DNA from: Plesiomonas shigelloides
Lineage (GTDB): Bacteria > Pseudomonadota > Gammaproteobacteria > Enterobacterales > CAMTGL01
Assembly (NCBI RefSeq): GCF_900087055.1
Contig: NZ_LT575468.1
Location: forward strand, 1,240,001-1,304,000
DNA: 64,000 bases
Direction: 5' to 3'
The notes beneath the pieces are model-generated. The model worked only from the letters and a program-made list of their open reading frames with translations, ran no database searches and had not been told where the DNA came from. This document shows, piece by piece, positions 18,336 through 28,199 of the stretch (within the stretch, counting starts at the first letter, position 1; every line of letters begins with the position of its first letter). The position numbers were made by a program, and so were the translations under genes.

Positions 18336-18941
18336 ATGTCAACCCCCATTGCATGGATTAATGAGTTAACAGATCTTTCTGACAGCCTGACTGATTTTGC
18401 GGAGGAGATCACTCTTTTTGCGCAACAGCTTGGCATCTCAGTCGAAGATTATCAGGCAGATCATATTGCTGTGCGTTGTAACAGTGTGGCAACCGCCGAT
18501 CGCTGGCGTAACGGTTTTTTACGTTTTGCTGATTTGTTGTCAGAAAAACAGATTAATGGCCGACCTATCTGCTTGTTTTCCCTGCATGAACCTTTGCAGG
18601 TTGGCCCATGGCAGATTGATTGCATCGAACTGCCGTATCCGAGCAACAAGCACTATGCGCGCGAAGGGTGGGAGCATCTGGAGCTGGTGGTGCCAAGTAG
18701 CGCACAAACTATCCCTGAGTTAGAACAGGCGATACAAGAAACCCTGCCTTCGCTGACGGCAGTGATGGCCGATCCTGCCGCCCACGGCGTGCGCTATAAA
18801 GCCAGTTCACCGCAAGCCGAAGATGAACAATTGGCTAACCCAACCTTGGCATTTAGCCGTGAGCATCTGACGCTGAAAATCCATCCATTATCGATTCGCG
18901 CGGTGATTGAAAACAAAAAAACAAGCTTTGTGACAAATTAG
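18336..18941 (+). CDS. yecM: YecM family protein (vicinal-oxygen-chelate fold)
   Basis: This is a conserved protein related by fold to metal-dependent vicinal-oxygen-chelate enzymes, with no proven activity. The 201-residue product shows YQADHIAVRCNS, PYPSNKHYAREGWEHLELVV and a conserved His in DPAAHGVRYKASSPQAEDEQ. The two His regions and a downstream Glu are the likely metal ligands. A TTTTGAGGATAAAAG ribosome region precedes the ATG. Its position beside argS is the same as in E. coli. Confidence 0.9.
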   Translation: MSTPIAWINELTDLSDSLTDFAEEITLFAQQLGISVEDYQADHIAVRCNSVATADRWRNGFLRFADLLSEKQINGRPICLFSLHEPLQVGPWQIDCIELPYPSNKHYAREGWEHLELVVPSSAQTIPELEQAIQETLPSLTAVMADPAAHGVRYKASSPQAEDEQLANPTLAFSREHLTLKIHPLSIRAVIENKKTSFVTN

Positions 18942-19047
18942 TCATCGCTTTTCTGAGTGCTGCTTGCCACCGTATCCACAGTAAATTTTTCTTATTTTTG
19001 CCGGTGTCGATAGTCAGGTACCGGCGCAGTTTACTGAGGTAAAAGGC

Positions 19048-19548
19048 ATGCGCTATTCACGATATTTCTCTTGCTCTGCGGTCGTTATGGGAATGCTGGC
19101 CCTGAGTGGTTGTGCCAATACAGATATGTATTCCGGCGATGTGTTCTCCGGTCAAGATGCCAAAATGGTGCAAAACATCAGCTATGGCACCATCATTTCG
19201 GTGCGTCCGGTGAAAATTCAGGGCGGTCAGCAAGGTCCAGGATTGGGCGCGATTGGTGGCGCGGTGATCGGCGGCTTGCTGGGCAGTGAAATTGGTGGTG
19301 GCGTAGGTCGCGATCTGGCGACTACCGCCGGTGCACTGGCTGGTGGCGTAATTGGTAATAACGTGGGTAATCTGGCTAACCAGACTAACGGTCTGGAGAT
19401 GGTGATCCGCAAAAATGATGGCCAGCAAGTGGTGGTCGTACAGCAAGCTGCGCCGGGCTTTGTACCGGGTGCGCGCGTACAGCTAGTCGGTAACGGCGGT
19501 CAGGCTACCGTTTCGCTGATTGGTTCGTCTTACCCGTATGGCGCTTAA
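19048..19548 (+). CDS. Outer-membrane lipoprotein, SlyB/glycine-zipper family (copy 1)
   Basis: This is an exported lipoprotein with lipobox LSGC (Cys22). The 166-residue product carries the SlyB signature YGTIISVRPVKIQGG, then a glycine-zipper stretch at about 65-110 (GAIGGAVIGGLLGSEIGGGVGRD) and a C-terminal beta domain. SlyB in E. coli stabilises the outer membrane under stress and is PhoP-regulated. GAGGTAAAAGGC precedes the ATG. A terminator follows at once, so it is monocistronic. A second copy lies 490 bases downstream, with about half of the positions identical by eye. Confidence 0.9.
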   Translation: MRYSRYFSCSAVVMGMLALSGCANTDMYSGDVFSGQDAKMVQNISYGTIISVRPVKIQGGQQGPGLGAIGGAVIGGLLGSEIGGGVGRDLATTAGALAGGVIGNNVGNLANQTNGLEMVIRKNDGQQVVVVQQAAPGFVPGARVQLVGNGGQATVSLIGSSYPYGA

Positions 19549-19578
19549 GTACTGAGCAAATTTCACACTTTTTCTGCC

Positions 19579-19612
19579 AAGAGCAGTCCGTTATGCGGAC
19601 TGCTCTTTTTTC
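19579..19612 (+). terminator. Terminator of SlyB-like copy 1
   Basis: A perfect 12-bp stem AAGAGCAGTCCG/CGGACTGCTCTT with loop TTATG is followed by TTTTTT. Confidence 0.92.
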
Positions 19613-20037
19613 GTTTAGCACCCTTAATCGGTTTGATGTTGAGCCGCACGTAATCTCTCGTCTTGTTTAATGCCCAGTTAAGTTTACCCACTTATGATGT
19701 TCCGCTCGTCTTCGCTTGTCTTGCTGACCGAGTCGGTTGGCTGGAGAGGAAAGATGAGAAAAAACAGTACATCGACCCCTTTTCGTCAGTTGGTCACCTA
19801 TACTGAGCAGGTGACGGTTGCATAGTGTTGTATTGATTCTGCCGAGAGTGTCGGGTTAGGCTTATCCTGTGTTGATTAAATATTCAGCAATAGGTGACAC
19901 AGGGTTTTGTCGGATGTGCTTTGCTGAAAGTGAAGTCAAAACCGTTACCGGATCAGCCCAATTAGGGGCCACAGGTAAAGAATTTCACTGCAAACTACAT
20001 CACTGGAAATTACAGTGAGTGATGCTATGGAGGTCGT
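19613..20037. other. Gene-free leader between the two slyB copies
   Basis: These 425 bases have no supported gene. They must carry the promoter of the second copy. A weak PhoP-like pair (TGTTTA and CAGTTA spaced 11 bases) occurs at 19664-19680, too poor to call. The last 9 bases before the start include GGAGGT. Confidence 0.5.
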
Positions 20038-20499
20038 ATGGGTATGCGTTTAGGTGTTTTAGCGCTCATGGTAACTGCGCTGGCCGGTTGTGCGAACACC
20101 AGTACATTGTCGGGTGATGTGTACTCCAGCAGTCAAGCGAGAACCGCGCAATCAGTTCAGTTCGGCACCATTGTGTCGGTGCGTCCGGTGCGTATTCAGG
20201 CAGAAAGCTCGGGTATCGTCGGTGGTTTGGGTGGCGCTGTCGTCGGTGGCTTGCTGGGTAGTACTATTGGTGGCGGTACCGGTCAAGATATCGCGACTGC
20301 CGGTGGTGCGATTGCCGGTGCGGCGGTCGGTAAACGTATCGAAGACAGCATGAATCAGGTCGATGGTGTGGAGATGGAGATTCAGCGTGAAGATGGCAGT
20401 CGCATCGTCGTCGTACAGCGCGCCAATCCACGTTTTCAGCCGGGCGTGCGCGTCAGAATGGTGGGCAGCAACAGCAATATGACGGTTTCCCCACTGTAA
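20038..20499 (+). CDS. slyB: Outer-membrane lipoprotein SlyB (copy 2)
   Basis: This is the second SlyB/Pcp-family lipoprotein, 153 residues, lipobox LAGC (Cys18 from this start). NTSTLSGDVYSSSQA and the ending MTVSPL are closer to E. coli SlyB than copy 1 is. The glycine zipper is at about 60-100 (GGLGGAVVGGLLGSTIGGGTG). GGAGGT at 20029-20034 is 3 bases from the ATG at 20038 and 9 bases from a second in-frame ATG at 20044. The latter may be the true start; either gives a valid lipoprotein signal. Confidence 0.9.
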   Translation: MGMRLGVLALMVTALAGCANTSTLSGDVYSSSQARTAQSVQFGTIVSVRPVRIQAESSGIVGGLGGAVVGGLLGSTIGGGTGQDIATAGGAIAGAAVGKRIEDSMNQVDGVEMEIQREDGSRIVVVQRANPRFQPGVRVRMVGSNSNMTVSPL

Positions 20500-20545
20500 G
20501 CGTATGCGCCTAAAGAATTTAGGTGCTGACTAGCAAACAAATCGC

Positions 20546-20622
20546 AAAAAGCCGCAGTTCATCACGCTATGGCCACTAATACCAATGATGGTGGCTTTGG
20601 GATGATGAAACTGCGGCTTTTT
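20546..20622. terminator. Long bidirectional hairpin terminator between slyB and malY
   Basis: An outer stem of about 19 bp (AAAAAGCCGCAGTTCATCA with its complement, one bulged A) encloses a 38-base branch that has its own GCCAC/GTGGC stem. Flanking A and T runs make it a terminator on either strand for convergent slyB and malY. It is unusually long and structured. Confidence 0.8.
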
Positions 20623-20679
20623 ACTGCGGGCTATTTTGGCCCGCCGAGTGTAGCTATCTGATTTATAAGCTTTGCTCTG

Positions 20680-21846
20680 TTATAAACCTTGTACAGCGCT
20701 TGCCATGCGATCCAGCGCTTCACGCAGTAATGTGCGGCGACAACCAAAGTTTAACCGCACAAAACGGTCATTACCGAAATCGGTGCCCGGAGAGAGGCCG
20801 ACGCCCGCTTGTTCAAAAAAGCGATGTGGGTTTTCTACCGGTAGCGCACTGCAATCAATCCATGCAAGATAAGTCGCTTCAGTATGCGCCATCTGCAAGC
20901 CCGGGATCTGCGCAATCTGACTTTCCACCAGATCACGGTTCGCGCGCAAATAGTCTAGCTGTGCCTGTAACCAGGGTTCGCCTTGGGTGTAGGCCGCTTC
21001 TGCCGCGACATACGCCAGAATATCAACCCCCGGCACAATGCCGGCGCGAGTGCGGACAAATTCGCGACGCAAACGCTCATTCGGGATAATCGCGATTGAC
21101 GCACCGAGTCCAGCGATATTAAAGGTCTTCGACGGTGCCATCAGCGTAATGCTACGTTGCTCGGTATCGGCATCCAATGAGGCGATCGGAATATGCGGGT
21201 GTGCATCGAGCAGCAGATCGCAGTGGATTTCATCGCTGCAGATAATCAGATTGTGCTCACGGGCAAACTCGGCTTGTGCCAGCAACTCTTCACGGCGATA
21301 AATAGTGCCGCCCGGATTTTGCGGATTGCACAGCAGCAGCAGTTTTTCATTGCCCTGTAGCTGCGCTTTTGCGGCCGCCAGATCCAGAACCCAACGTCCA
21401 CTTTGTAGCGTCACCGGTGCGGCTAACTGCTCAATACCAGCAAAAGCGGAGGATTTGGCAAAAGGCGGATAAATAGGGCTTGGTGCAATGGTGCGATCTC
21501 CGGCCTGGGTGTAGGCACGCACCGCCAAATTCAGCCCACACACTAGCCCTGGCAAAAAGACCAACCATTCCGGCTGGATGCGCCAGTTATAGCGCTCTTG
21601 CATCCGCGCCACAAAGGCATCAATCAACGTCGGTGACGCGCCATAGCCATAACCAAACACACCATGCGCCACGCGCGCTTGTAGCGCGTCAATGACGGCT
21701 GGCGGTGAGCGAAAATCGGTGTCCGCGACCCACATCGGCAAAATATCGCGGTTGGCATATTTGTGCCATTTTTCGCTGTCGCTATTGGCGCGCGCGATCT
21801 CTTCATCGAAATTAAACAGTGCTGTATGTTCCTGTGTTGCGTACAT
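20680..21846 (-). CDS. malY: Cystathionine beta-lyase-type PLP enzyme, MalY/PatB family
   Basis: This is a pyridoxal-phosphate aminotransferase-fold enzyme that cleaves C-S bonds of cystathionine and related amino acids. E. coli MalY also represses MalT. The 388-residue product shows LPMWVADTDF near residue 36, NPQNPGG at about 175, SDEIHCDL at about 205 and the PLP lysine in SKTFNIAGL at about 237. The C-terminal Arg is in FVRLNFGCRR. It is a single gene. Three ATCGAA hexamers at 11-base spacing sit 75-102 bases upstream. Ribosome site GGAGCCCCG lies just before the ATG. Confidence 0.92.
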   Translation of the reverse strand: MYATQEHTALFNFDEEIARANSDSEKWHKYANRDILPMWVADTDFRSPPAVIDALQARVAHGVFGYGYGASPTLIDAFVARMQERYNWRIQPEWLVFLPGLVCGLNLAVRAYTQAGDRTIAPSPIYPPFAKSSAFAGIEQLAAPVTLQSGRWVLDLAAAKAQLQGNEKLLLLCNPQNPGGTIYRREELLAQAEFAREHNLIICSDEIHCDLLLDAHPHIPIASLDADTEQRSITLMAPSKTFNIAGLGASIAIIPNERLRREFVRTRAGIVPGVDILAYVAAEAAYTQGEPWLQAQLDYLRANRDLVESQIAQIPGLQMAHTEATYLAWIDCSALPVENPHRFFEQAGVGLSPGTDFGNDRFVRLNFGCRRTLLREALDRMASAVQGL

Positions 21847-22194
21847 CGGGGCTCCTTGCCGGTGACCTGAACAAGACCGGAATACTTAGTAGAAAATCAC
21901 CATACCAGCAGCCTGTTTAAATCGAAACACTATCGAAATAATATCGAACGAATAAAACCGGCTATCCAATCTCACACTGCGCATAAGTGGCCGCACCGAA
22001 TACTCGCGCGCGATAGACGCGATAGAACAGTGAGCGACATGGGCATCTTTTACCGTTATTTTCTGTAGGGATAGTACGCTGCACCTACGAGAAAATAGCG
22101 CGGATGCGCGGCTGATCACGCACTGTCTTTTGTATTACTGCCGCTCGTTGAAAACGCTGGTATTCTCAAGGGATAGAGCAAAGGAGAACGTAAG
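21847..22194. other. Divergent promoter region between malY and cutC
   Basis: The 348 bases have no supported gene. They contain the three-hexamer array at 21921-21948. The cutC ribosome site AAAGGAGAACG lies at the right end. A minus-strand frame of 77 codons at 21886-22119 has no ribosome site and unusual composition. Confidence 0.5.
21921..21948 (-). promoter_or_regulatory. Three exact hexamer direct repeats at 11-base spacing upstream of malY
   Basis: ATCGAA occurs at 21921, 21932 and 21943 (TTCGAT on the malY strand). An exact 11-base period is one helical turn, the pattern bound head-to-tail by OmpR/PhoB/PhoP-family regulators. The regulator is unknown. Confidence 0.5.
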
Positions 22195-22953
22195 ATGCGA
22201 CGCCTGTTGGAAATCAGTTGTTATAGCGTGAGCTGCGCCATCAAGGCACAGCAAGGGGGCGCAGATCGCGCCGAGCTGTGTGCCGGTCGTCTGGAAGGCG
22301 GCACAACGCCTGCCTATGGTTCGCTGGTGGCGGCCAGAGAGTTGCTGAGTATTCCGATATTTCCGATTTTGCGTCCACGCGGTGGTGATTTTTGTTATTC
22401 GCGCCAAGAGTTTGCCGAAATGAAATCGGATCTGGCACTGATGCGTGAGCTTGGTTTTCCGGGCGTGGTCACTGGCATGTTGACCGAAGATGGTCAGATT
22501 GATTTAGCGCGCATGCAAGAGATCATGGCACTGGCTGGGGACATGTCGGTCACTTTCCACCGTGCGTTCGATATGGGCGCCGATCCGATGCTGATGTTGC
22601 AGCAGCTTACCGATCTGGGGGTCGATCGCATTCTGACTTCTGGTCAGCGTGATACGGCGGAGCAGGGTTTACCGCTACTGGAAAAACTGCTGGCCGCCAC
22701 CCAAGGCCCGATCATTTTACCGGGCTCCGGTATTCGCCTGAGCAATATGCAGCTGTTCTTGGACGCTGGCGCGACCGAATTGCACAGCTCAGCATCGCAC
22801 GCTGTGCCATCTAACATGCGTTACCGTCAGCCCGGCGTGAGCATGAACCGAGATGGTGGGATGGACGAATATGCGCGCGTTGAGGTTGATGCGGCGGTGG
22901 TTACTCAGATGAAGGCGCTGATGCGGGATACAGCGCATGATCCGCTTGCGTAA
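22195..22953 (+). CDS. cutC: CutC family protein (TIM-barrel)
   Basis: This is a conserved TIM-barrel protein first linked to copper tolerance in E. coli, although that role is disputed. The 252-residue product matches the family length: LLEISCYSVSCAIKAQQGGADRAELC at the N-terminus, ILRPRGGDFCYS, VTFHRAFDM and LTSGQRDTAEQG. AAAGGAGAACGTAAG precedes the ATG. The last 53 bases overlap the convergent LysR gene. It is close to cmoA/cmoB and argS, as in E. coli. Confidence 0.95.
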   Translation: MRRLLEISCYSVSCAIKAQQGGADRAELCAGRLEGGTTPAYGSLVAARELLSIPIFPILRPRGGDFCYSRQEFAEMKSDLALMRELGFPGVVTGMLTEDGQIDLARMQEIMALAGDMSVTFHRAFDMGADPMLMLQQLTDLGVDRILTSGQRDTAEQGLPLLEKLLAATQGPIILPGSGIRLSNMQLFLDAGATELHSSASHAVPSNMRYRQPGVSMNRDGGMDEYARVEVDAAVVTQMKALMRDTAHDPLA

Positions 22954-23815
22954 TTAAGCTCGCCAGTGCCCGGGCTCCCGGGCCGGTTTGCTCGCCGCGC
23001 GGTAACATCATTTGCGCGGTTAAACGCCGTTCACCACCAAACTGCACCGGTAAGCGGTGCAGTCGTCCAGCCGCCAGATCGTCGGCCACCAGATGATCCG
23101 GCAGCCATGCAAAGCCCATCCCTTCGAGCAATAGACTGCGCGCTTCGTAAAAGTGGCTGACACTCCAGCGTTGTCCGGCTTTCAGCCAGCCGATTTCCAT
23201 GGTTGGTTGCTGGGCATTATCCATAATCACAATCTGCAGATGCCCGACCAGATCTTGCTCGGTCAGTGCGCTGAGTTCTGTCAGCGGATGTTGTGGATGA
23301 CAATATGGATGCAGTGAAATCCCACACAGCGGGGCACTGAGAAAACCGGTCGGGACGTGCGGGGTGATCACCAGATCCCAGCCATCACGAATGGCTTCTT
23401 GGGTGGCAGTCAGAATAGTTTCTTTGAGGATCACGCGGCTACCACGACTTTGCGGATAAAACTGCGCAATGGCTTGATACAGCGGTGCCCGCGGATAGAT
23501 AGCTTCTACCGCAACGCGGATCTCCGCTTCCCAGCCCTGATCCAAATTGGCCGCCAGTTCTTCGAGCGCCAAGATCTGGCCGGTCAGCTGACGGCTACGG
23601 TGCAGGATAATGCGTCCGGCATCGGTTAAGAACGCTTTGCGTCCACGCACTTCCAGCAATTGCACGCCGAGCATATCCTGCAGTTTGGTTACCGCATGGT
23701 TGAGCGACGATTGGCTTTTATTGAGCTTATCGGCCGCTTGGGCGTAACCGCCGCAATCCACGACGGCTTGAAACATCCGCCACTGCTCAAGGGTAGTTTT
23801 GGGTCTGGCTGACAT
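22901..23815 (-). CDS. LysR-family transcriptional regulator
   Basis: This is a LysR-type regulator of 304 residues. A winged helix-turn-helix occupies about 9-68 (FQAVVDCGGYAQAADKLNKS, SSLNHAVTKLQ, GRKAFLTDAGR). A periplasmic-binding-like effector domain follows at about 95-295. The effector is unknown. Its 3' end overlaps the cutC 3' end by 53 bases on the opposite strand, so the two messages are mutually antisense there. The gap of 69 bases to cmoB, on the same strand but upstream of this gene, leaves little room for a separate promoter. It may be read through from cmoAB or have its promoter inside cmoB. Confidence 0.9.
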   Translation of the reverse strand: MSARPKTTLEQWRMFQAVVDCGGYAQAADKLNKSQSSLNHAVTKLQDMLGVQLLEVRGRKAFLTDAGRIILHRSRQLTGQILALEELAANLDQGWEAEIRVAVEAIYPRAPLYQAIAQFYPQSRGSRVILKETILTATQEAIRDGWDLVITPHVPTGFLSAPLCGISLHPYCHPQHPLTELSALTEQDLVGHLQIVIMDNAQQPTMEIGWLKAGQRWSVSHFYEARSLLLEGMGFAWLPDHLVADDLAAGRLHRLPVQFGGERRLTAQMMLPRGEQTGPGARALASLITQADHALYPASAPSSE

Positions 23816-23883
23816 AACTCTCTTTTTACTCCCTGTTCCCTGATAGCGTCCTTGCCAAGCACTGGCGGCGTACCGACACGCGA

Positions 23884-24855
23884 TTAGCGGTTTTGGGCAA
23901 TAATCACCGCGCGAGTAGGCGCTGGGTAGCCTTCAATGGTTTTGCTCGGATCCAGTGGGTCGAGGAAATCGGCTAAGGATTCGGTTACCATCCACTCGGT
24001 ACGGCGCTGCTCATCCAGAGAGGTGATATCCACATCGACTACGCGCACATCGCTAAAGCCGCATTTCTCCAGCCATTTTACCAGCGCGGCAGCCGACGGA
24101 ATAAAGTACACATTACGCATTTTGGCGTAACGTTCACCCGGTACCAGAACGGTATTTTCATCGCCAGGCACCACCAGCGTTTCTAGGATCAGCTCACCTT
24201 CGCTGTTCAGCTGTGATTTCAGCTGCAGCAGGTGATCGAGCGGTGAGCGGCGGTGATAAAGCACGCCCATCGAAAACACAGTATCGAACGCTTTGAGCTC
24301 TGGCAGCTGCTCAATGCCGAGCGGCAGCAGATTTGCCCGTGGGTCATTGCCCAGTAGCTTACGTACCGCTTCAAATTGGCACAAAAACAGCGGAGTAGGA
24401 TCGATACCCACCACCATCTGCGCGCCTTCGCCGACCATTCGCCACATGTGATAGCCACTACCGCAGCCCACATCCAGCACAGTACGTCCAGCTAATGGGC
24501 TAATGTGCGGCAGCACGCGATCCCATTTCCAATCAGATCGCCATTCGGTATCGATGTGGATCCCGTGCAGATGGTACGGGCCTTTACGCCACGGCATCAG
24601 CTCTTTGAGGATATGGGTGATGCGCTTTTGCTCGCCTTCACTGATCCCCTCGGCGGTATTAGCCGCAACGGCGGTTTTCAGGTTCAGATCGGTCACCGCC
24701 AGCTCAGGCAAAAACTCCACAGACTTTTCCCAGCGTGGGAATGAGCCGTGATGGTTTTCTTTGCGCCATGTGGCCAGTTGCGCAGGCAACGTTTCTAACC
24801 AATGTGCCAATGGGCTTGCCGCGAGGCGGGCATAAAATGGGTTAAAGTCGATCAT
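23884..24855 (-). CDS. cmoB: tRNA U34 carboxymethyltransferase CmoB
   Basis: CmoB transfers the carboxymethyl group of carboxy-SAM to 5-hydroxyuridine 34, giving cmo5U in tRNAs that read four-fold codon boxes (including the tRNA-Ser(UGA) of this window). The 323-residue product equals the E. coli length. It shows the SAM-fold motif [15 protein letters not shown] at about 125, [16 protein letters not shown] near the N-terminus and [18 protein letters not shown]. The ATG follows the cmoA stop with no intervening base, so the genes are tightly coupled. Confidence 0.96.
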   Translation of the reverse strand: MIDFNPFYARLAASPLAHWLETLPAQLATWRKENHHGSFPRWEKSVEFLPELAVTDLNLKTAVAANTAEGISEGEQKRITHILKELMPWRKGPYHLHGIHIDTEWRSDWKWDRVLPHISPLAGRTVLDVGCGSGYHMWRMVGEGAQMVVGIDPTPLFLCQFEAVRKLLGNDPRANLLPLGIEQLPELKAFDTVFSMGVLYHRRSPLDHLLQLKSQLNSEGELILETLVVPGDENTVLVPGERYAKMRNVYFIPSAAALVKWLEKCGFSDVRVVDVDITSLDEQRRTEWMVTESLADFLDPLDPSKTIEGYPAPTRAVIIAQNR

Positions 24856-25722
<867 letters not shown>

Positions 25723-25749
25723 TTAACGCCGGGCAGATCAGCACGCGTA

Positions 25750-26142
25750 TTACAGATAAAAAATCTGTGACCACGGCAGGTAATAGAGATTACCGATAAT
25801 CATAATGATTAAGGATGCATAGGTTGCGCCCATGCCGCCTTTGCGCCAGCGCAGTTCGCGTTCATGCAAGCCGAAATAGTGCAGAATGCGGCCAATCAAA
25901 AGCATGGCACCACACAAATGCAGCAGCCAGCCGCTTGCGCCGTTCATTTCCATCACAATCAGTAAGATGATCCCGATAGGAATGTATTCCACCGCATTAC
26001 CGTGGATCCGGATTGCAGTTTGCAGCTGATAGAACCCGCCATCGCCAAAGGCCACTTTGTACTGAAACCGAAGTTTTACCACATCAAGGGAAAACTTAAT
26101 CAGTAACAGCGCACCAAGTACCGCATACAGGGCGCTAATCAT
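25750..26142 (-). CDS. yecN: MAPEG-family membrane protein YecN
   Basis: This is a small inner-membrane MAPEG protein of unknown substrate (relatives include glutathione transferases). The 130-residue product has four membrane segments. It carries the family block AIRIHGNAVEYIPIGIIL and YGDGG-like FGDGGFYQLQ, with an overall match to E. coli YecN (131). The start at 26142 has GGAG 9 bases upstream; the frame opens 15 codons earlier without one. It is upstream of cmoA, the same neighbour as in E. coli. Confidence 0.9.
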   Translation of the reverse strand: MISALYAVLGALLLIKFSLDVVKLRFQYKVAFGDGGFYQLQTAIRIHGNAVEYIPIGIILLIVMEMNGASGWLLHLCGAMLLIGRILHYFGLHERELRWRKGGMGATYASLIIMIIGNLYYLPWSQIFYL

Positions 26143-26280
26143 CCTGATTTGCTCCAAAGATAAACACAGAGAATAAAAAAATATCACTCATCATAGCTTT
26201 GTGTGATGAATGTGTCTTGGGCTAAATGGGATACCGCAGCATTTAGTCTCTTATGCGCAAATTGTAACATGGCTCGCGGG

Positions 26281-28197
26281 TTAAGAAACCACCTCTTGCA
26301 TATCTCTCAGATAAGTGTGATTGAGCATAAACAGGTTGATTCCTTCAGCGGGCAAGGCTCGGCAGAAGTGATCACCTTGCACCCAATTGGCAGAGATCAT
26401 GCTGGAGATCGATTGGAACTGACGCGACGTATTGATCTGGTCAAAAATAATCCGAATATTTAAGCGTCGCGCTATTTGTAAAATCCCGCGCAGCAAAATT
26501 TGCTGCTTACGATTGCGCGTTAGCTCGGTATAGAGCGTGCAATCAATTTTGATGTAATCAAGCAATACGCGTTGGAAGGCCACCAGTGAGGCCGGATTAC
26601 GGCCAAAGCCGCCTAAAGCCAGTTTCAGCCCCATCTTGTGCAGGTTGTACAACACCGCCGTCATGGCATCGCTCGGATTATCACCATCGATTTGCAGCGT
26701 CACCCGATCTGGATTGATTTCATAGGTTTTCAGCAATTCAGCCAGCAGAGGTGGTAACTCCGGATACAGCAAGTAATTGCTGATCGGAATACACAGCGCC
26801 AGCGGTTGCTGTGGAAACTCAGCATGCCATTGTTGCAGCTGTTGCAGGCTTTTGTTCAGCATCCAGTGACTAAGTGGCCGAGTCAGAGAGCTGTTTTCCG
26901 CCAGCTGCCACAACTCACGGGTGCTCACTTGACCAAAGCGTGGGTGATACCAGCGTGGGCTGGCTTCTACCATCCGCACTTGTTGAGTACAAGCATCCAG
27001 AATCGGTTGGAAGTGCAGCGTGAGGGCTTCTTGCTCCAGATCTTGGCGCAAGGTCTCTGACAGCGCGCGTAACCGCTCGGTTTTGTGCGCTTGCAGTGGA
27101 CGGGTAAAAGTGACGATCCCCGTTCGGTGTTGCTGGCGTGCTTCGGTCAGTGCCATCTCCGCCGATTGCATCAAAGCTTCTTGCTGACGTTGAGGATTGC
27201 TGATCGCCGCGCCGCAGCAAAACAGCACTGAGGTTCGCTGAGGTAAGTAGTGACTCATCGCCCGCAGTTTTTCTTGCAGTTGCGAGGCAATTTGCTGCAA
27301 TTCGGTATCTTTGTGTACCGGCAGCAGCAGGGCAAACTCATCATTGCCAGTGCGGAACAGCTGGCTATCCGCCGGACGCACTTTATTCAAACTGTGGGTG
27401 GTTAGGCGTAGAACCAGATCGCCGGTTTCAAAGCCAAGACTGCCGTTAATCATGCGAAATGATTCAATATCAAACAGCATCAAACCGACCCGCTGGTGGT
27501 CGTAATCAATGTGATGCAGCGTATCCAGCAATTGTGCGCGCTTGGGTAAGCCGGTGACAGGGTCTTGCGTGGCGCGCAGACGCTCGGCGCGTAATTGGCG
27601 TGCCAGCAGGTAAAAGCCGGTTAGCGCAATGATCAGCGCGGCAGCCAGTGTTACGCCCAGCAGACGGCTGGCCAGCAGCGTGCTGTCATTACCGGTTAAC
27701 TGATAGTAGCGATAGACATGGAAAAATTGGTTTATCAGCCGGTCGAGGCTGGTCACGTGGCGATCGAGAACCTGCTGCACCTGCTGCAAATTGAGTTCAC
27801 TGAGCGTATCTTGGTTAAAGAGCGGCTCTAGCGTTTTGAAATCGGTGAAATAGTCACGAATAACATGGTCGGCACCGGTTACCTGATCAACGGCTTTGCG
27901 CTCTTCGCCTTCCAGCAGCACCGGAAAACGGCTCCACATCACTTCATAGCGCAAGTACAGTTCATCAATGTCGGCTTGACCGGAGCGGTACAGTTTGAGC
28001 GCCGATTGCATTTTTTGCTGCTCCATTTGCAGCTGCATCAGCGCCCATGAACTGTTGGAATGGGTGATCTTGAGCGATCCCACTCCCAGCGTGAACAATA
28101 TGATTGATAGCAGGGCAAAAACAGCAAAGGCCGCTCCTAGCGCCCAGAGCCATTTATTGCTTTTTGACCAGGTCATCCCAACCCTCATTTTAGCCAC
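26281..28197 (-). CDS. Membrane protein with degenerate GGDEF and EAL domains
   Basis: This 638-residue signalling-type protein has membrane segments at about 17-40 and 179-198 around a periplasmic helical sensor, then GGDEF (about 205-365) and EAL (about 375-630) domains. The GGDEF signature is TGNDEF (283-288), with the second glycine changed. In the EAL domain the EAL triplet is EAS (411-413), the DDFG metal site is GGFG (529-532) and the later catalytic Glu is missing. Cyclic-di-GMP hydrolysis is therefore unlikely. A ligand- or protein-binding role, as for CsrD, fits better. The GTG start has AAGGA 6 bases upstream. It lies 2 bases after the next gene. Confidence 0.85.
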   Translation of the reverse strand: MAKMRVGMTWSKSNKWLWALGAAFAVFALLSIILFTLGVGSLKITHSNSSWALMQLQMEQQKMQSALKLYRSGQADIDELYLRYEVMWSRFPVLLEGEERKAVDQVTGADHVIRDYFTDFKTLEPLFNQDTLSELNLQQVQQVLDRHVTSLDRLINQFFHVYRYYQLTGNDSTLLASRLLGVTLAAALIIALTGFYLLARQLRAERLRATQDPVTGLPKRAQLLDTLHHIDYDHQRVGLMLFDIESFRMINGSLGFETGDLVLRLTTHSLNKVRPADSQLFRTGNDEFALLLPVHKDTELQQIASQLQEKLRAMSHYLPQRTSVLFCCGAAISNPQRQQEALMQSAEMALTEARQQHRTGIVTFTRPLQAHKTERLRALSETLRQDLEQEALTLHFQPILDACTQQVRMVEASPRWYHPRFGQVSTRELWQLAENSSLTRPLSHWMLNKSLQQLQQWHAEFPQQPLALCIPISNYLLYPELPPLLAELLKTYEINPDRVTLQIDGDNPSDAMTAVLYNLHKMGLKLALGGFGRNPASLVAFQRVLLDYIKIDCTLYTELTRNRKQQILLRGILQIARRLNIRIIFDQINTSRQFQSISSMISANWVQGDHFCRALPAEGINLFMLNHTYLRDMQEVVS

Positions 28198-28199
28198 GG

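Noticed and set aside
19664-19691. PhoP-box-like GTTTA repeats upstream of slyB copy 2
   Set aside because: Only the first hexamer matches well; the 11-base partner has about half the positions.
22901-22953. LysR-cutC overlap considered as a frameshift artefact
   Set aside because: Both proteins keep plausible C-termini and family lengths, so the overlap is accepted as real.
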